From assembly GCF_003576475.1 (NCBI RefSeq), contig NZ_QWGR01000009.1, forward strand, positions 62,001 through 126,000: DNA of 64,000 nt, read 5' to 3'. The stretch is from Maribellus luteus. Its GTDB lineage: Bacteria > Bacteroidota > Bacteroidia > Bacteroidales > Prolixibacteraceae. The position numbers and the translations under genes are program-made. Shown piece by piece: positions 27,090 to 36,885 of the stretch (the first letter of the stretch is position 1; each line of letters opens with the position of its first letter). The notes beneath the pieces are model-generated. The model saw nothing but the letters and a program-made list of their open reading frames with translations, was not told where the DNA came from and made no database searches.

Positions 27090-27932
27090 CTATACGTTTC
27101 GGAGCCATTGATTGCTCACCCAGCCTTCAATATCGGCTTTTACATACGACCAACCTCCCTGCGATTTTAGAATCCGTACTTTCGTTCCCTTTGAAAGCGG
27201 GTTCGAAACCATTGAAGCATTCGTACTGGGATTAGATCGTATATTCAGATTGTCGGCAAAAACCACCGCGGCGTCTATCAAAGCTTCGTCATCGGGCTCG
27301 TCGGGCAAGTCTTCGTTGCGGCCAAACATCACCCTGCCCTGAAGCGATTCCAAAGGGAATGCCGGTCCGGGATCGCGTTTCCGTGATGGAGCAATGTCGT
27401 CGTGTCCCAGAATTTCCTTTATTCCATAAGCCGCTTTTAAAGCCTGACAAATTTCCTCTACTACCTGGAGCTGTTGCGGAGTATAAGCCTCCCACCCCCG
27501 TTCGCTGCTGTCGAACTTATGCTTTGCCAGCACCACATCTTTATTCTCGACTTTCTTGCCAAAATGAGTCAGGTATCCTTCCGGCGTCTGAGTCAGCGGC
27601 CCGGCATTGTCAATTTCAATTCCGATGCTGTATTGATTGAGACCGGATCGTCCTTTCCAGGTGCTTCGCCCGGCATGCCAGGTTCTTACATTAAAAGGAG
27701 CCAGCTGAATGATTTCCCCCGTTTTACCAAGTACCAAATGAGCCGATGCATTTGCCGCCGGATTTTGCAGCCATTTTGCAGAAGAAGTTAATGAACTTCC
27801 GGCTGTATAATGGATTATAATTGTATCAGGCAGGCCCGCATTAAAAGGCCCCGACACATTGGGTGTTTCCTGAAAAGAAATCTTGATCTTTCCATCGGTA
27901 TCTACCAGTTTGTGTTGTTCAATTGTGATCAT
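27090..27932 (-). CDS. N-acetylmuramoyl-L-alanine amidase with SH3 domain
   Basis: 280 aa. Amidase_2/PGRP-type catalytic domain (about 20-185): zinc ligands in IIHYTAGSS and GHDDIAPSRKRDPGP, with SAHLVLGKTGEI and WHAGRS between. A bacterial SH3 domain (about 215-280) contains LNIRSNPSTNASMV and GWVSNQWLRNV. The enzyme cleaves the bond between MurNAc and the stem peptide. There is no signal peptide, although the substrate lies outside the membrane. The ATG overlaps the stop of a 3TM holin gene by 4 bp (ATGA). This is the arrangement of a phage endolysin with its holin. Confidence 0.9.
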   Translation of the reverse strand: MITIEQHKLVDTDGKIKISFQETPNVSGPFNAGLPDTIIIHYTAGSSLTSSAKWLQNPAANASAHLVLGKTGEIIQLAPFNVRTWHAGRSTWKGRSGLNQYSIGIEIDNAGPLTQTPEGYLTHFGKKVENKDVVLAKHKFDSSERGWEAYTPQQLQVVEEICQALKAAYGIKEILGHDDIAPSRKRDPGPAFPLESLQGRVMFGRNEDLPDEPDDEALIDAAVVFADNLNIRSNPSTNASMVSNPLSKGTKVRILKSQGGWSYVKADIEGWVSNQWLRNV

Positions 27933-28441
27933 CCTTCTGCATTTACGTTGGTTGTTACTTTGCCTGTCACATTGCTGGCACCCGAGCCGGTAATAAAATT
28001 AGTAAGCTTGTTGGTAACGCCCATTTTTTCAGCCGTTCGCCCAACACCATACACTCCTACTACGGTTCCCCAGGCCCACCAAAATTCAGGAGGAAGCTCA
28101 ATGGCAGGCATTTCTTTTGCCCCTCCGATGTAAGCAATTACAGGTACCAGCACGTAAATAAAAAAGATGAACAACATACCGGCATATACGATCGTCGGGC
28201 GAGCCCGTTTGGTATACAAATCACCTTGTGCCATTTCGGCTTTGATAATTTCCTGCCGCGCATCCAGCTCCTTTCGGTACGTCTCTTCCAGCTCACCTTC
28301 CAGCTTCATTAAGCTGCTCTGCATCTCGAGTTTAAACTCCTGTTTTTCTTCTTTCGTTAATGTAAAACGATCTACAACATCACCTACAGTGCTCACAACT
28401 TCGGTGATCCCTTTTCCAAAAAGTTTCTTAAATAGTTCCAT
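27929..28441 (-). CDS. 3TM-type holin family protein
   Basis: 170 aa. The N-terminal amphipathic region is charged (about 1-75, including FTLTKEEKQEFKLEMQ and a long Glu/Lys helix). The basic motif KRARPTIVY opens the first hydrophobic segment (about 84-104), and a second lies at about 118-140 (FWWAWGTVVGVYGVGR). RPTI...Y and GVYGxGR are typical of the 3TM phage/GTA holin family. Its stop overlaps the amidase start, so translation is probably coupled. It would form the membrane lesion that releases the leaderless amidase. Confidence 0.8.
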   Translation of the reverse strand: MELFKKLFGKGITEVVSTVGDVVDRFTLTKEEKQEFKLEMQSSLMKLEGELEETYRKELDARQEIIKAEMAQGDLYTKRARPTIVYAGMLFIFFIYVLVPVIAYIGGAKEMPAIELPPEFWWAWGTVVGVYGVGRTAEKMGVTNKLTNFITGSGASNVTGKVTTNVNAEG

Positions 28442-28477
28442 GTTTATTAGTTATGTTAATAGTGAATTTTCTGTTGA

Positions 28478-30112
28478 TTAATGAAAGTGCCGAACCACAA
28501 AGTCGTAGGCATTGTCGAAACACACTTTTCTGACAAATTCTTCGGAAGACAAACCAAACAAAAGCGCTTCTTTTTCAGGATCGTTGCTTATCTCCCTGAC
28601 CAGGTCGTTGGCAAGCTGCCCAAAATCAAGCACTGTTGCGTACTTGTTGATCGGATCAATAAAACCATCAAAATCGGTTCCCAGGCAAAATGTGTTTACA
28701 ATATTTTTCTTCGCCGGAAGCTTGTCATCGGCTGAATGTATCACAGCCTTCATCATACATTTGATGTGCTGCCAAACGTAGTAAGCGTGCGTTGATTCAT
28801 CTTCTGCATCCGATTTGGAAAGTCCCAGTACGCGTTGGTCGAAGTTGACTCCGATCACACCACCCGATTTGAATATGGTGACCACATCTTCGTCGCAAAT
28901 ATTGATGTTCCAATTGTTGAACGGATGCCCGTAACGCTCTGAAAAGTCACCATTGGTTTCGAGCGTCATTCGTTTAATATGCTGATCAAGCGTTTCAACC
29001 CCCGAATAGGCCACATGACTCGCGATTACCGCGATTGGATGTTCCGTTTCAAAACTGGGGATTACAAATTTCTCGTAGTAAGCTTTTCGTGCCTTGGCAT
29101 TCAGGTGTTTTACGTCAATCAAAATCCTGCGCCCCAGTTTTTCCGGATCATATTTCCCTTCTTCGTTTAGTGCCAGAAGAAAATTTATCACTTTCATTCC
29201 TTTCTCGGTAATCCCTTCTGTAATGCCTTCCGATTGATCCAACAACAAGTTTCCGGCATCGGGAATGCTGTGTGCATGCCCGGCCAGGTAATTAAAAAAA
29301 TGATGTGTGAAAGTGATAAAAAATACGGGCTGCTCCCAGCTCTTCACCTCTATTAACCTTTTTTTGATGGCCTCAAAATCTTCGTGACTGTTAAAAACAT
29401 TCGCACCTTCAATAGTCAATACAAATGCTGTTTTGTCCTGCGCAATAATCTCTTCAACGTTTTTTCCGTTCAAAGCCAGGTAATAAGCGCCTGTTGCAGA
29501 AAGGCTTTCCTGTTCCTTTTGCAGTATTTTCTTTTTACTGACAAGAATTCGCTTGTAAAACGGGATATATAGTTTAGTGCTGCTTTCCGTCGCATTTGCT
29601 TTCAGCAGAAACTCTCGCTCCTGTTTTAATTCTTCAAAATAATTGTACTTCCTGCTTTGTACAAAGTTGATTCTCCGCAAAGGAATCTTCATGTAAATGG
29701 CCTGAATAAAATCCCGAACCGCCAGGTTGCCTCCTTTGGCATTTCCGATAAACTGTAAAAAACGGTTTAGAAAAGTACTCACTGCCTCATTCAGCAAATT
29801 ATCTCCCAGGTATTTTTCAAGGTTTTTAGCCACTACCTCCGTTGAATCTTTTCGCCCGGTCACCCACCCTTTTTCAAGCGGATAAAGCGAGACAAAAGCC
29901 AGTTTGAGATGTCCGTTGCTGATTTTGGCCATATCACATTGCGTATAAGCGGCCGCGCGTTTTCCCTTCTCTTCGGCTTTTCTCTTGGGCAGAATGATCC
30001 ACCAGGGATTGTATTTACTTTTTGATTCGGGTCTGCGGCTTTTATGCAGCCAATTGTACGACCGCATGTGCGGATGACAATGCAAGTCGGCAAAACGATT
30101 TATGGAAGCCAT
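28478..30112 (-). CDS. Membrane dipeptidase (peptidase M19) family protein
   Basis: 544 aa, longer than the usual 320-400 aa M19 enzyme. Metal-site signatures: ADLHCHPHM at the N-terminus, the bridging Glu in LTIEGANVF, IASHVAYSG, and LGTDFDGFIDP near the C-terminus. M19 enzymes cleave dipeptides, including D-amino-acid-containing ones from peptidoglycan. The additional residues are a Lys-rich insertion (about 120-220). There is no signal peptide. It starts the operon that continues, after 36 bp, with the holin and amidase genes. A role in cutting cell-wall peptides is inference from context. Confidence 0.85.
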   Translation of the reverse strand: MASINRFADLHCHPHMRSYNWLHKSRRPESKSKYNPWWIILPKRKAEEKGKRAAAYTQCDMAKISNGHLKLAFVSLYPLEKGWVTGRKDSTEVVAKNLEKYLGDNLLNEAVSTFLNRFLQFIGNAKGGNLAVRDFIQAIYMKIPLRRINFVQSRKYNYFEELKQEREFLLKANATESSTKLYIPFYKRILVSKKKILQKEQESLSATGAYYLALNGKNVEEIIAQDKTAFVLTIEGANVFNSHEDFEAIKKRLIEVKSWEQPVFFITFTHHFFNYLAGHAHSIPDAGNLLLDQSEGITEGITEKGMKVINFLLALNEEGKYDPEKLGRRILIDVKHLNAKARKAYYEKFVIPSFETEHPIAVIASHVAYSGVETLDQHIKRMTLETNGDFSERYGHPFNNWNINICDEDVVTIFKSGGVIGVNFDQRVLGLSKSDAEDESTHAYYVWQHIKCMMKAVIHSADDKLPAKKNIVNTFCLGTDFDGFIDPINKYATVLDFGQLANDLVREISNDPEKEALLFGLSSEEFVRKVCFDNAYDFVVRHFH

Positions 30113-30586
30113 AACTCGAGGGGTTTAAAGTTTTTTAACTCGGAAAGTGTAGCTATTCTGTTCTCGAAAATCAGAATACAAATTGCAACAGATGCAAAGC
30201 GTCTTGTTTTGATAACCGGGCACATGATAATGGTTGATTTAATGTAAAACTGCCTTACCCCGGTTAAATCACGCTATACAATTTAGTGAACTATGCCGAA
30301 AAATACAAATACCCCCACAACGGAAGTAGATTGAATTAGATTGATGGATTGATAGGGAGATTGGTGAGCATGAAGACAGAATAATCAATATTGAATAACC
30401 AATCACTTGCTCCTCGCGGCTCGCAGCTTATTCTAGCATTATAACATTGATGCATTTTTGCATCTCCTAAAATGACAGGTAACTAATAAACAGTAACTCG
30501 ATGCTCTTTGCAACCTGCCTGGGTAGGTGCTAAGCGGCCGTAATCCGCTAAGCGCAGGACTCGCAGCTCATTGCTCATTTCCGCAT
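30113..30586. other. Intergenic region, no gene seen
   Basis: 474 bp between the M19 gene and buk. A distant AACCGGG/CCCGGTT pairing lies near 30208-30266. Degenerate CTCGCAGCT-like words occur at about 30414-30430 and 30550-30570. No coding signal, tRNA or terminator with a T tail was found. Confidence 0.5.
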
Positions 30587-31666
30587 TTATTTCCGGCCTT
30601 GATATTCCTTTACTTCCACTTCGCCCTGGGCGGCCAGCAAAGCATTCATTGCCAGTGCATCGAGTTCATCTTCACCCGGATAAACAAAAATATCTGCAAT
30701 AAATGCCGTTCTTTTCTGAACATATTCAACCAGGTCCTTACTGTAAGCCAAGCCGCCGGTAAGCAGAATTCCATCTACATTTCCTTCGAGAACAACCGCC
30801 ATTTCACCAATCATCTTGCTGAGTTGGTAAAAAAGTGTCTCCTGGATAATGCGCGCCTTTTCGTCACCCGCTTTCGCGCGATTCTCGACTTCCCGCGCAT
30901 CGTTTGTTCCGAGGTAGGCAACATAGCCGCCTTCACCCAGCACCATTCTTCGTACCTGGTCACGTTCCAGTTTTCCGCTGAAACACAAATCGATCAACTG
31001 CCCCGCCGGCAAAGTTCCCGAACGCTCCGGACTAAAACAGCCTTCTCCATCCAGTGCATTGTTCACATCAATTACTCTTCCGCCTTTGTGCGCTCCCACC
31101 GAGATTCCTCCCCCCAGATGAGCAACGATCAGGTTTAAATCCCGGTAATTCCGGCCCACTTTTTTAGCGTGAATCCGTGCCGTAGCTTTTTGATTCAATG
31201 CATGAAAAATAGAACGCCGCTCCAGCATCGGATGACCTGAAAAGCGGGCGATATCCTGCAATTCATCTGTTACAACCGGATCGGCCATAAAAGCCTTCGC
31301 CCCCGGAATCTGAAGCGCAATGTAATCGGCCAGCATCGGCCCCAGGTTACTCGCATGGTGCCCCATTACCCCTTGCTGAAGGTCCTCAAGCATCAGGTTG
31401 TTCACCCGGTAAACTCCCGACTCCAGCGGATAGGTCAAACCACCGCGCCCTATGATATACTTGATGGAATCCACATCAATCTTCTCTTCCACCAAGGCAT
31501 CTATGATCAATCCTTTTCTGAATTCAAACTGGTCTTCTACATTTTTATAATGGATCAACTGTTCGAGCGAATGCCGGATGGTTTTATTCAGCACACATTC
31601 ACGCTCGAAATAAACAGCAAATTTGGTGGAGGTGGAACCTGGATTTATGGCAAGAATCCGAATCAT
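30587..31666 (-). CDS. buk: Butyrate kinase
   Basis: 359 aa. Signatures of the acetate/butyrate kinase fold: AINPGSTSTKFAVY at the N-terminus and AHLGGGISVGAHKGG followed by VIDVNNALDGEGCFSPERSG in the middle, the butyrate kinase branch. It converts butyryl phosphate and ADP to butyrate and ATP. It is separated from ptb by 1 bp. Together they turn butyryl-CoA into butyrate with ATP gain, or branched-chain acyl-CoAs in the same way. Cytoplasmic. Confidence 0.95.
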   Translation of the reverse strand: MIRILAINPGSTSTKFAVYFERECVLNKTIRHSLEQLIHYKNVEDQFEFRKGLIIDALVEEKIDVDSIKYIIGRGGLTYPLESGVYRVNNLMLEDLQQGVMGHHASNLGPMLADYIALQIPGAKAFMADPVVTDELQDIARFSGHPMLERRSIFHALNQKATARIHAKKVGRNYRDLNLIVAHLGGGISVGAHKGGRVIDVNNALDGEGCFSPERSGTLPAGQLIDLCFSGKLERDQVRRMVLGEGGYVAYLGTNDAREVENRAKAGDEKARIIQETLFYQLSKMIGEMAVVLEGNVDGILLTGGLAYSKDLVEYVQKRTAFIADIFVYPGEDELDALAMNALLAAQGEVEVKEYQGRK

Positions 31667-31667
31667 T

Positions 31668-32579
31668 CTAACTTATTAACGATGCCAGCGCAACAGAGTT
31701 TAACTTGGTTTTCCTACTATCGCCCCGTGATGAAACAACTACCGGCACTTTCGCCCCGGCAATAATCCCCGACATTTCGGCTTTGGCCAGTTTCGAATTG
31801 GTTTTGTAAAACACGTTGGCCGCATCAATGTTTGGGAACAACAAACAATCGGCATCACCTGCCACCGGCGAAGTAAAGCCTTTAATGGCAGCTGCGTCGC
31901 TGTTGATGGCCACGTCGAGCGCCATGGGGCCGTCAACCATTCCGTGTTCGATCTGCCCGTGTTCCGACATTTTTGCAATGGTAGCACCATCCATACACGA
32001 TGGAATAGAGATAATAATCTGCTCGGTTGGAGCGATCACAGCCACTTTCGGCTTTTCTATTCCCATTGCACGGGCAGCGCATATCAGGTAATTAGTAATT
32101 AATAGTTTCTGTTTAAGATCGGGGTATGGCAACACCGCCGCATCGCTAAACAACAGCAGCTTGTGGTAGTTCGGATTCGATACAACAGCGATGTGACTCA
32201 GCATTCCCTTCGATGGAATCAGGTTGTATTCTTTTCGAAGCAAGACACGCATAAACTTATCGGTCGAAATCAGGCCTTTCATCAGAATATCTGCTTTTCC
32301 TTCGTGGACCAACTCAACGGCCTTCGCGGTGGCTTCCTGTAAATCAGATGCATGAATGATTTCGTAAGAACTGACATCGATCCCCAGCTTGCTACACGAT
32401 TTTTCAATGGTTTCACGGTCGCCGGTTACAATGGGCTTTACAAATCCGAGCTGTACCGCATCCTGCATTGCTTCGAGCGTGTTCTCGTCGATACCGTTAA
32501 CAGCTACTACCCTTCTGGCTTCCTGTTTTTGTACGGCTTTGATCAGATCTTCAAAATTACGTATTTGCATCTTCTCCAT
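31668..32579 (-). CDS. ptb: Phosphate butyryltransferase
   Basis: 303 aa from the ATG at 32579; a second ATG lies at 32570, and an upstream in-frame extension to 32612 is possible. It belongs to the PTA/PTB family: VNGIDENTLEAMQDAV, LMKGLISTDKFMRVLL, GMLSHIAVV, DGPMALDVAINSDAAAIKG and DCLLFPNIDAANVFYK. It exchanges CoA for phosphate on butyryl-CoA and is the first gene of the ptb-buk pair. Confidence 0.94.
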   Translation of the reverse strand: MEKMQIRNFEDLIKAVQKQEARRVVAVNGIDENTLEAMQDAVQLGFVKPIVTGDRETIEKSCSKLGIDVSSYEIIHASDLQEATAKAVELVHEGKADILMKGLISTDKFMRVLLRKEYNLIPSKGMLSHIAVVSNPNYHKLLLFSDAAVLPYPDLKQKLLITNYLICAARAMGIEKPKVAVIAPTEQIIISIPSCMDGATIAKMSEHGQIEHGMVDGPMALDVAINSDAAAIKGFTSPVAGDADCLLFPNIDAANVFYKTNSKLAKAEMSGIIAGAKVPVVVSSRGDSRKTKLNSVALASLIS

Positions 32580-33202
32580 TTTTACCCGAAAATTAGTGCA
32601 ATTCGCTGACACAAAGCACCTGTATTTCTCATTCTCTTTTATGTTTTATACCATGAACTGATCCTTTCAGCTTTCAAATGGATACTTCAAAAGTTCGCTT
32701 TGGCAAACATTATTATCAAATCCGCTCTATCTGGTTTTATTTTGCTTCTTTTCGCGGCAAAAAATTTTTAATCGCATCTTGAAATTTTTATCACTTTTTT
32801 TGAAAACAAATCTTCCATTTAAAAGAACAATTAACCTATGTGTTCGAAAAATTTGCTTTTGGGCTTCGAACAAAACCTGATTACAACAAAGAACCCCCTA
32901 TATATTGTTCAAAAGCAAACAGCTGTTTTATAATATGCTCCGATAGTTCTTCTGAAAACATTTTTTGTACTAACTTGATAAGCCGTATAAAAAAGTTGTA
33001 ACTGAAACCTTTTCTACTTGATTCGATTTGATCAACCATACCGACTTTTTTCCACTCTCTTCGAAAACTCGGATAATGGTACTTACGTACCTGATTTCTC
33101 CAATTTATCCGGTTGCTGTAAAGAATTATGTGAAAATCTTAATCTGAACATTTTGCGTATTCATAAATCAATTAAATCATTAAAAACTATAAAGTTATAA
33201 CG
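32580..33202. other. Divergent control region between ptb-buk and acs
   Basis: 623 bp, AT-rich. It contains a perfect inverted repeat (32842-32871, listed separately). A 60-codon reading frame (33018-33200) begins with TTG, ends 2 bp before acs and has no family match. I treat it as non-coding. The length suggests a regulated divergent promoter region for both operons. Confidence 0.5.
32842..32871. promoter_or_regulatory. Inverted repeat GTTCGAA-N16-TTCGAAC
   Basis: Perfect 7-bp arms spaced by 16 bp (centre to centre about 23 bp) in the ptb/acs divergent region. It could be a dimeric regulator site or a weak stem-loop. Confidence 0.4.
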
Positions 33203-35125
33203 ATGGTAAATAAAATTACAAGTTTAGCAGAATACTTCAGAAAGTACCAGGAAAGCGTGGCCGATCCTGATACTTTTTGGGGAAAGATTGCTGAAAGCCA
33301 CTACTGGCAGAAAAAATGGGACCAGGTACTTCAATACAAATTTGAAGGCGAAGGATCTCCCGATGTAAACTGGTTTGTAAACGGGAAACTGAACATTACG
33401 GAGAATATTTTTGAACGTAACCTGTTTACCCGAAAAGACCAGGTGGCTATTATCTGGGAACCCAACGACCCGGCAGAAAAAGAAGTCCGGCTTACTTACG
33501 GAGAACTTTTCGACAAAGTAAAACAGTTTGCCAATGGCTTGAAAAAGCTGGGTGTAAAAAAAGGAGACAGGGTGGCTTTGTATCTTCCGATGATTCCGGA
33601 GCTCGCCATCGCCATGCTGGCCTGTGCCCGTATTGGCGCCATTCATTCGATCGTTTTCGCTGGCTTTTCAGCCACAGCGCTGGCCGACAGGGTAATCGAC
33701 GCGGAAGCTTCGGTGGTTATCACCTCCGACGGAGGATTTAGGGGAGCCAAATCCATTCCGCTAAAAAGTATTGTTGACGAAGCACTGACAAGCTGTCCAT
33801 CAGTAAAATATTCAGTGGTTTTTAAACGTACCGGCGAAGATGTAAGCTGGGAAGAAGGACGGGATATTTGGTGGCACGACCTGATCAAAGACATTTCGAC
33901 AGAAAACAAAGCCGAAACCATGGATGCCGAAGACGTGCTGTTTATTCTCTATACTTCCGGGTCAACCGGGAAACCCAAGGGAGTAGTTCACACCACCGGC
34001 GGTTACATGGTGTATACTGAATATACCTTTAAAAACGTATTTCAATACAGCGATGGTGACATTTTCTGGTGTACAGCTGACATTGGATGGGTTACCGGAC
34101 ACTCGTACATTGTTTACGGCCCCTTGCTGGCCGGCGCAACCTCGGTAATGTTCGAAGGAGTTCCGACCTGGCCCGATGCCGGACGTTTCTGGGACGTGGT
34201 GGATAAGTACAAAATCAATCAATTCTATACCGCCCCAACAGCCATTCGGGCTTTGGTTGCCCAGGGTGATCAATGGGTTACCAAACACGATCTTAGCTCG
34301 TTAAAAGTTTTAGGAACGGTTGGTGAACCAATAAACGAAGAAGCCTGGCGTTGGTACCACGATTTGGTGGGAAAATCCAAATGCCCGATTGTTGATACCT
34401 GGTGGCAAACCGAAACCGGCGGAATCATGATCTCTCCTCTTGCCGGAATTACACCCACCAAACCTTCGTTGGCGACTTTACCATTGCCCGGAATCCAGCC
34501 CGTGTTGCTGGATCACGAAGGAAATGAATTAAAAGGAAACAGCGTGGAGGGAATCCTGTGTATTAAATACCCTTGGCCTGGCATGCTTCGCACAACCTGG
34601 GGAGATCACCAACGCTGCTACCAAACCTATTTTTCATCTTTCCGGGGGTATTACCTCACCGGCGACGGTGCCAAGCGCGACGAAGAAGGCTACTACCGGA
34701 TCATTGGCCGTATTGATGATGTGATCAACGTTTCGGGACACAGGATTGGCACTGCCGAAGTGGAAGATGCCATCAACCAGCACCCGAAAGTGGTAGAATC
34801 GGCAGTGGTAGGTTATCCGCACGCCATAAAAGGATCGGGAATTTATGCCTACGTTATTTGTGAAGATATGACCGATGCCGAGCTGGCTTCCATTGAGGAC
34901 GAAATTCGCGCAACCGTAAACAAATTTATCGGGCCCATTGCCAAACCCGATCAAATACAAATTGTGAGTGGCCTTCCCAAAACCCGATCCGGCAAAATCA
35001 TGCGCCGGATACTCCGGAAGATTGGAGAAGGCGATGCTACCAATCTTGGCGACACTTCTACATTGCTCGACCCCGGAGTTGTTGAAGCAATTATAGATGG
35101 AGCAAAAGTAGCCGTAAAACGCTAA
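33203..35125 (+). CDS. acs: Acetyl-CoA synthetase (AMP-forming)
   Basis: 640 aa, normal for Acs. The N-terminal ACAS_N region is followed by the AMP-binding motif [15 protein letters not shown], the acetate-pocket block [26 protein letters not shown], and the C-terminal catalytic [15 protein letters not shown]. Lys598 in PKTRSGK corresponds to the lysine whose acetylation switches off Salmonella Acs (Lys609). It makes acetyl-CoA from acetate, ATP and CoA. A terminator follows. Downstream lie a carrier, a Pat-like enzyme and a sirtuin on the same strand. Confidence 0.97.
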   Translation: MVNKITSLAEYFRKYQESVADPDTFWGKIAESHYWQKKWDQVLQYKFEGEGSPDVNWFVNGKLNITENIFERNLFTRKDQVAIIWEPNDPAEKEVRLTYGELFDKVKQFANGLKKLGVKKGDRVALYLPMIPELAIAMLACARIGAIHSIVFAGFSATALADRVIDAEASVVITSDGGFRGAKSIPLKSIVDEALTSCPSVKYSVVFKRTGEDVSWEEGRDIWWHDLIKDISTENKAETMDAEDVLFILYTSGSTGKPKGVVHTTGGYMVYTEYTFKNVFQYSDGDIFWCTADIGWVTGHSYIVYGPLLAGATSVMFEGVPTWPDAGRFWDVVDKYKINQFYTAPTAIRALVAQGDQWVTKHDLSSLKVLGTVGEPINEEAWRWYHDLVGKSKCPIVDTWWQTETGGIMISPLAGITPTKPSLATLPLPGIQPVLLDHEGNELKGNSVEGILCIKYPWPGMLRTTWGDHQRCYQTYFSSFRGYYLTGDGAKRDEEGYYRIIGRIDDVINVSGHRIGTAEVEDAINQHPKVVESAVVGYPHAIKGSGIYAYVICEDMTDAELASIEDEIRATVNKFIGPIAKPDQIQIVSGLPKTRSGKIMRRILRKIGEGDATNLGDTSTLLDPGVVEAIIDGAKVAVKR

Positions 35126-35136
35126 GCGACATACCA

Positions 35137-35168
35137 AAAGACACCTTCACCTGAGGGTGTCTTTTTTC
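35137..35168 (+). terminator. Rho-independent terminator after acs
   Basis: AAAGACACC pairs with GGTGTCTTT around a 10-nt loop, followed by a T tract. Confidence 0.85.
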
Positions 35169-35330
35169 TTTTTAAAAAATCAACCGCAACCTTTCGAAAA
35201 TGAGCATGAATACCAAATTTCACATGCAGCATTTTCTTCCACTACAACATGATAATTAGCCGTCAGTTGACGGATTTGTGAATTTTCCCGGCTTTTCGGG
35301 ACGACCTAAAAAAACCAAAAATTCAACCAA

Positions 35331-36581
35331 ATGAAAAACCCAAAAGTTTTAAACCGTGGTTATGTGATCCTGGGTGCCATACTTATTCAACTGGCTTTAG
35401 GTGCTATTTATGCCTGGTCGGTTTTTACACCCGCGCTAAAATCAGAGGGCTGGTCGAGCGAGAATACCCAATGGGTATTTGCCGTTGGTCTGGCTTCCTT
35501 TGCTATTGTAATGGTCTTTGCCGGCAAACGATTAAAAGCCTGGGGCCCTCAAACGCTAACCTGGCTGGGGGGTATAATTTTAGGAGCAGGCTACCTGCTG
35601 GCAGGTTTAACAGGCGGTTCAAACTTTATCGCCTTGCTGTTGCTGATCGGCCTGGTAGGAGGAGCCGGAATTGGCCTTGCCTATGTAGTCCCCATTGCCG
35701 TTGGCATGAGATGGTTTCCGGATAAAAAAGGAATGATCACCGGGTTAGCCGTGGCCGGTTTTGGTTTTGGCGCTATGTTGTGGGTAAAGCTAGCTGGTTC
35801 GTGGGGGCATTTGATCGAAAACCTGGGGCTCTCCAATACTTTTACCATTTACGGGATAGCGTTTGCCCTGATGGTAGTCGTTGGAAGTTTATGGATGAAA
35901 TTTCCGCCCAAAGACTGGAAGCCCGAGGGTTTTCAGGAAAAACAAATGCAGCAAAGTTCCGGAGAAAAGGAATCAAAAGAATTTACTAGCAGCGAAATGC
36001 TACGAAATCCTTCCTTCTACCTTATTTTTCTGACCTTTGTTTTTAGCGCCGGAGCCGGGTTAATGTCCATCGGATTAATGAAACTTTACCCCATGCAGGC
36101 ACTCATGGAATCCGGAATTAGTGAAGAGGCCGCAAGCGCCATTTCAGGCACTGCCATGGCGGTATTCTTTTGCCTGGCCAATGGTTTGGGCCGAATTCTC
36201 TGGGGAATGATCAGCGACAAAATTGGAAGGAAAAGATCCATTGCACTGATGACAGCCATTCAGGGTGTAACAGTAATCCTGTTCTCTTTTATGGCCGGAA
36301 ATGTGGCATTATTATACATCGGCGCCACACTGATCGGATTCAATTTTGGTGGAAACTTTGCACTATTCCCTACTATTACCGCCGATATTTTTGGGGCACG
36401 TAACGTGGGACAAAACTACCCCTTTGTATTTCTGGCTTATGGTGTTGGAGGAATACTGGGTCCCATTCTTGGAGGAAAAATGGGTGATCTGAATAATTTT
36501 GCCATGGCTTTTACCGTATCCGGAATTGCCGTTTTAATCGGAACACTGATGATCATTTTTGTCAAAAAACCGGTTTCATAG
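35331..36581 (+). CDS. OFA-family MFS carrier (oxalate/formate antiporter-like)
   Basis: 416 aa with twelve hydrophobic segments. The start YVILGAILIQLALGAIYAWSVF and the later MRWFPDKKGMITGLAVAGFGFGA are typical of the OFA family of monocarboxylate carriers. The central loop (about 205-225) is polar and charged. The position between acs and the Pat/sirtuin genes suggests transport of acetate or another small carboxylate. That substrate is inference. A terminator follows. Confidence 0.88.
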   Translation: MKNPKVLNRGYVILGAILIQLALGAIYAWSVFTPALKSEGWSSENTQWVFAVGLASFAIVMVFAGKRLKAWGPQTLTWLGGIILGAGYLLAGLTGGSNFIALLLLIGLVGGAGIGLAYVVPIAVGMRWFPDKKGMITGLAVAGFGFGAMLWVKLAGSWGHLIENLGLSNTFTIYGIAFALMVVVGSLWMKFPPKDWKPEGFQEKQMQQSSGEKESKEFTSSEMLRNPSFYLIFLTFVFSAGAGLMSIGLMKLYPMQALMESGISEEAASAISGTAMAVFFCLANGLGRILWGMISDKIGRKRSIALMTAIQGVTVILFSFMAGNVALLYIGATLIGFNFGGNFALFPTITADIFGARNVGQNYPFVFLAYGVGGILGPILGGKMGDLNNFAMAFTVSGIAVLIGTLMIIFVKKPVS

Positions 36582-36598
36582 CTAACAGTCTTTCCCAA

Positions 36599-36634
36599 TA
36601 AAAAGCATTCTGATTCGGGATGCTTTTTATTTTC
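36599..36634 (+). terminator. Terminator after the OFA carrier
   Basis: AAAAAGCATTC and GGGATGCTTTTT pair around TGATTC, with a T-rich tail. Confidence 0.85.
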
Positions 36635-36885
36635 CTTTTTTTTGTGCTATAAAACAGCTGAATTTCAGGTTGTTATTAAACATATTCCGGCTATCAAACC
36701 AACCCAACAACACACTCAACACTCTGAATAAAAGAACATTGTAACAAAAACAGATAATCAAGCAGAAATAAAGGATCATTTTTTTTGATGATTTTTTTTG
36801 ATGAAATTTATAGCAAAGAACAAGCAACGGTGTTCGGCACCAAATCAGGTGAAAGACAAGTCACGACAACCAAAAACTTAAGACC
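36635..36885. other. Leader region of the Pat-like gene with a 13-bp tandem duplication
   Basis: TTTTTTTTGATGA occurs twice in tandem (36779-36791 and 36792-36804). No gene or clear promoter was seen. Confidence 0.5.

Noticed and set aside
27090-30112. A prophage around the holin/amidase genes
   Set aside because: Neighbours on both sides are ordinary genes (manC, buk/ptb). No structural, packaging or integration genes are visible.
33018-33200. 60-codon frame just before acs
   Set aside because: TTG start, no family features, ends 2 bp before acs and lies in a probable control region.
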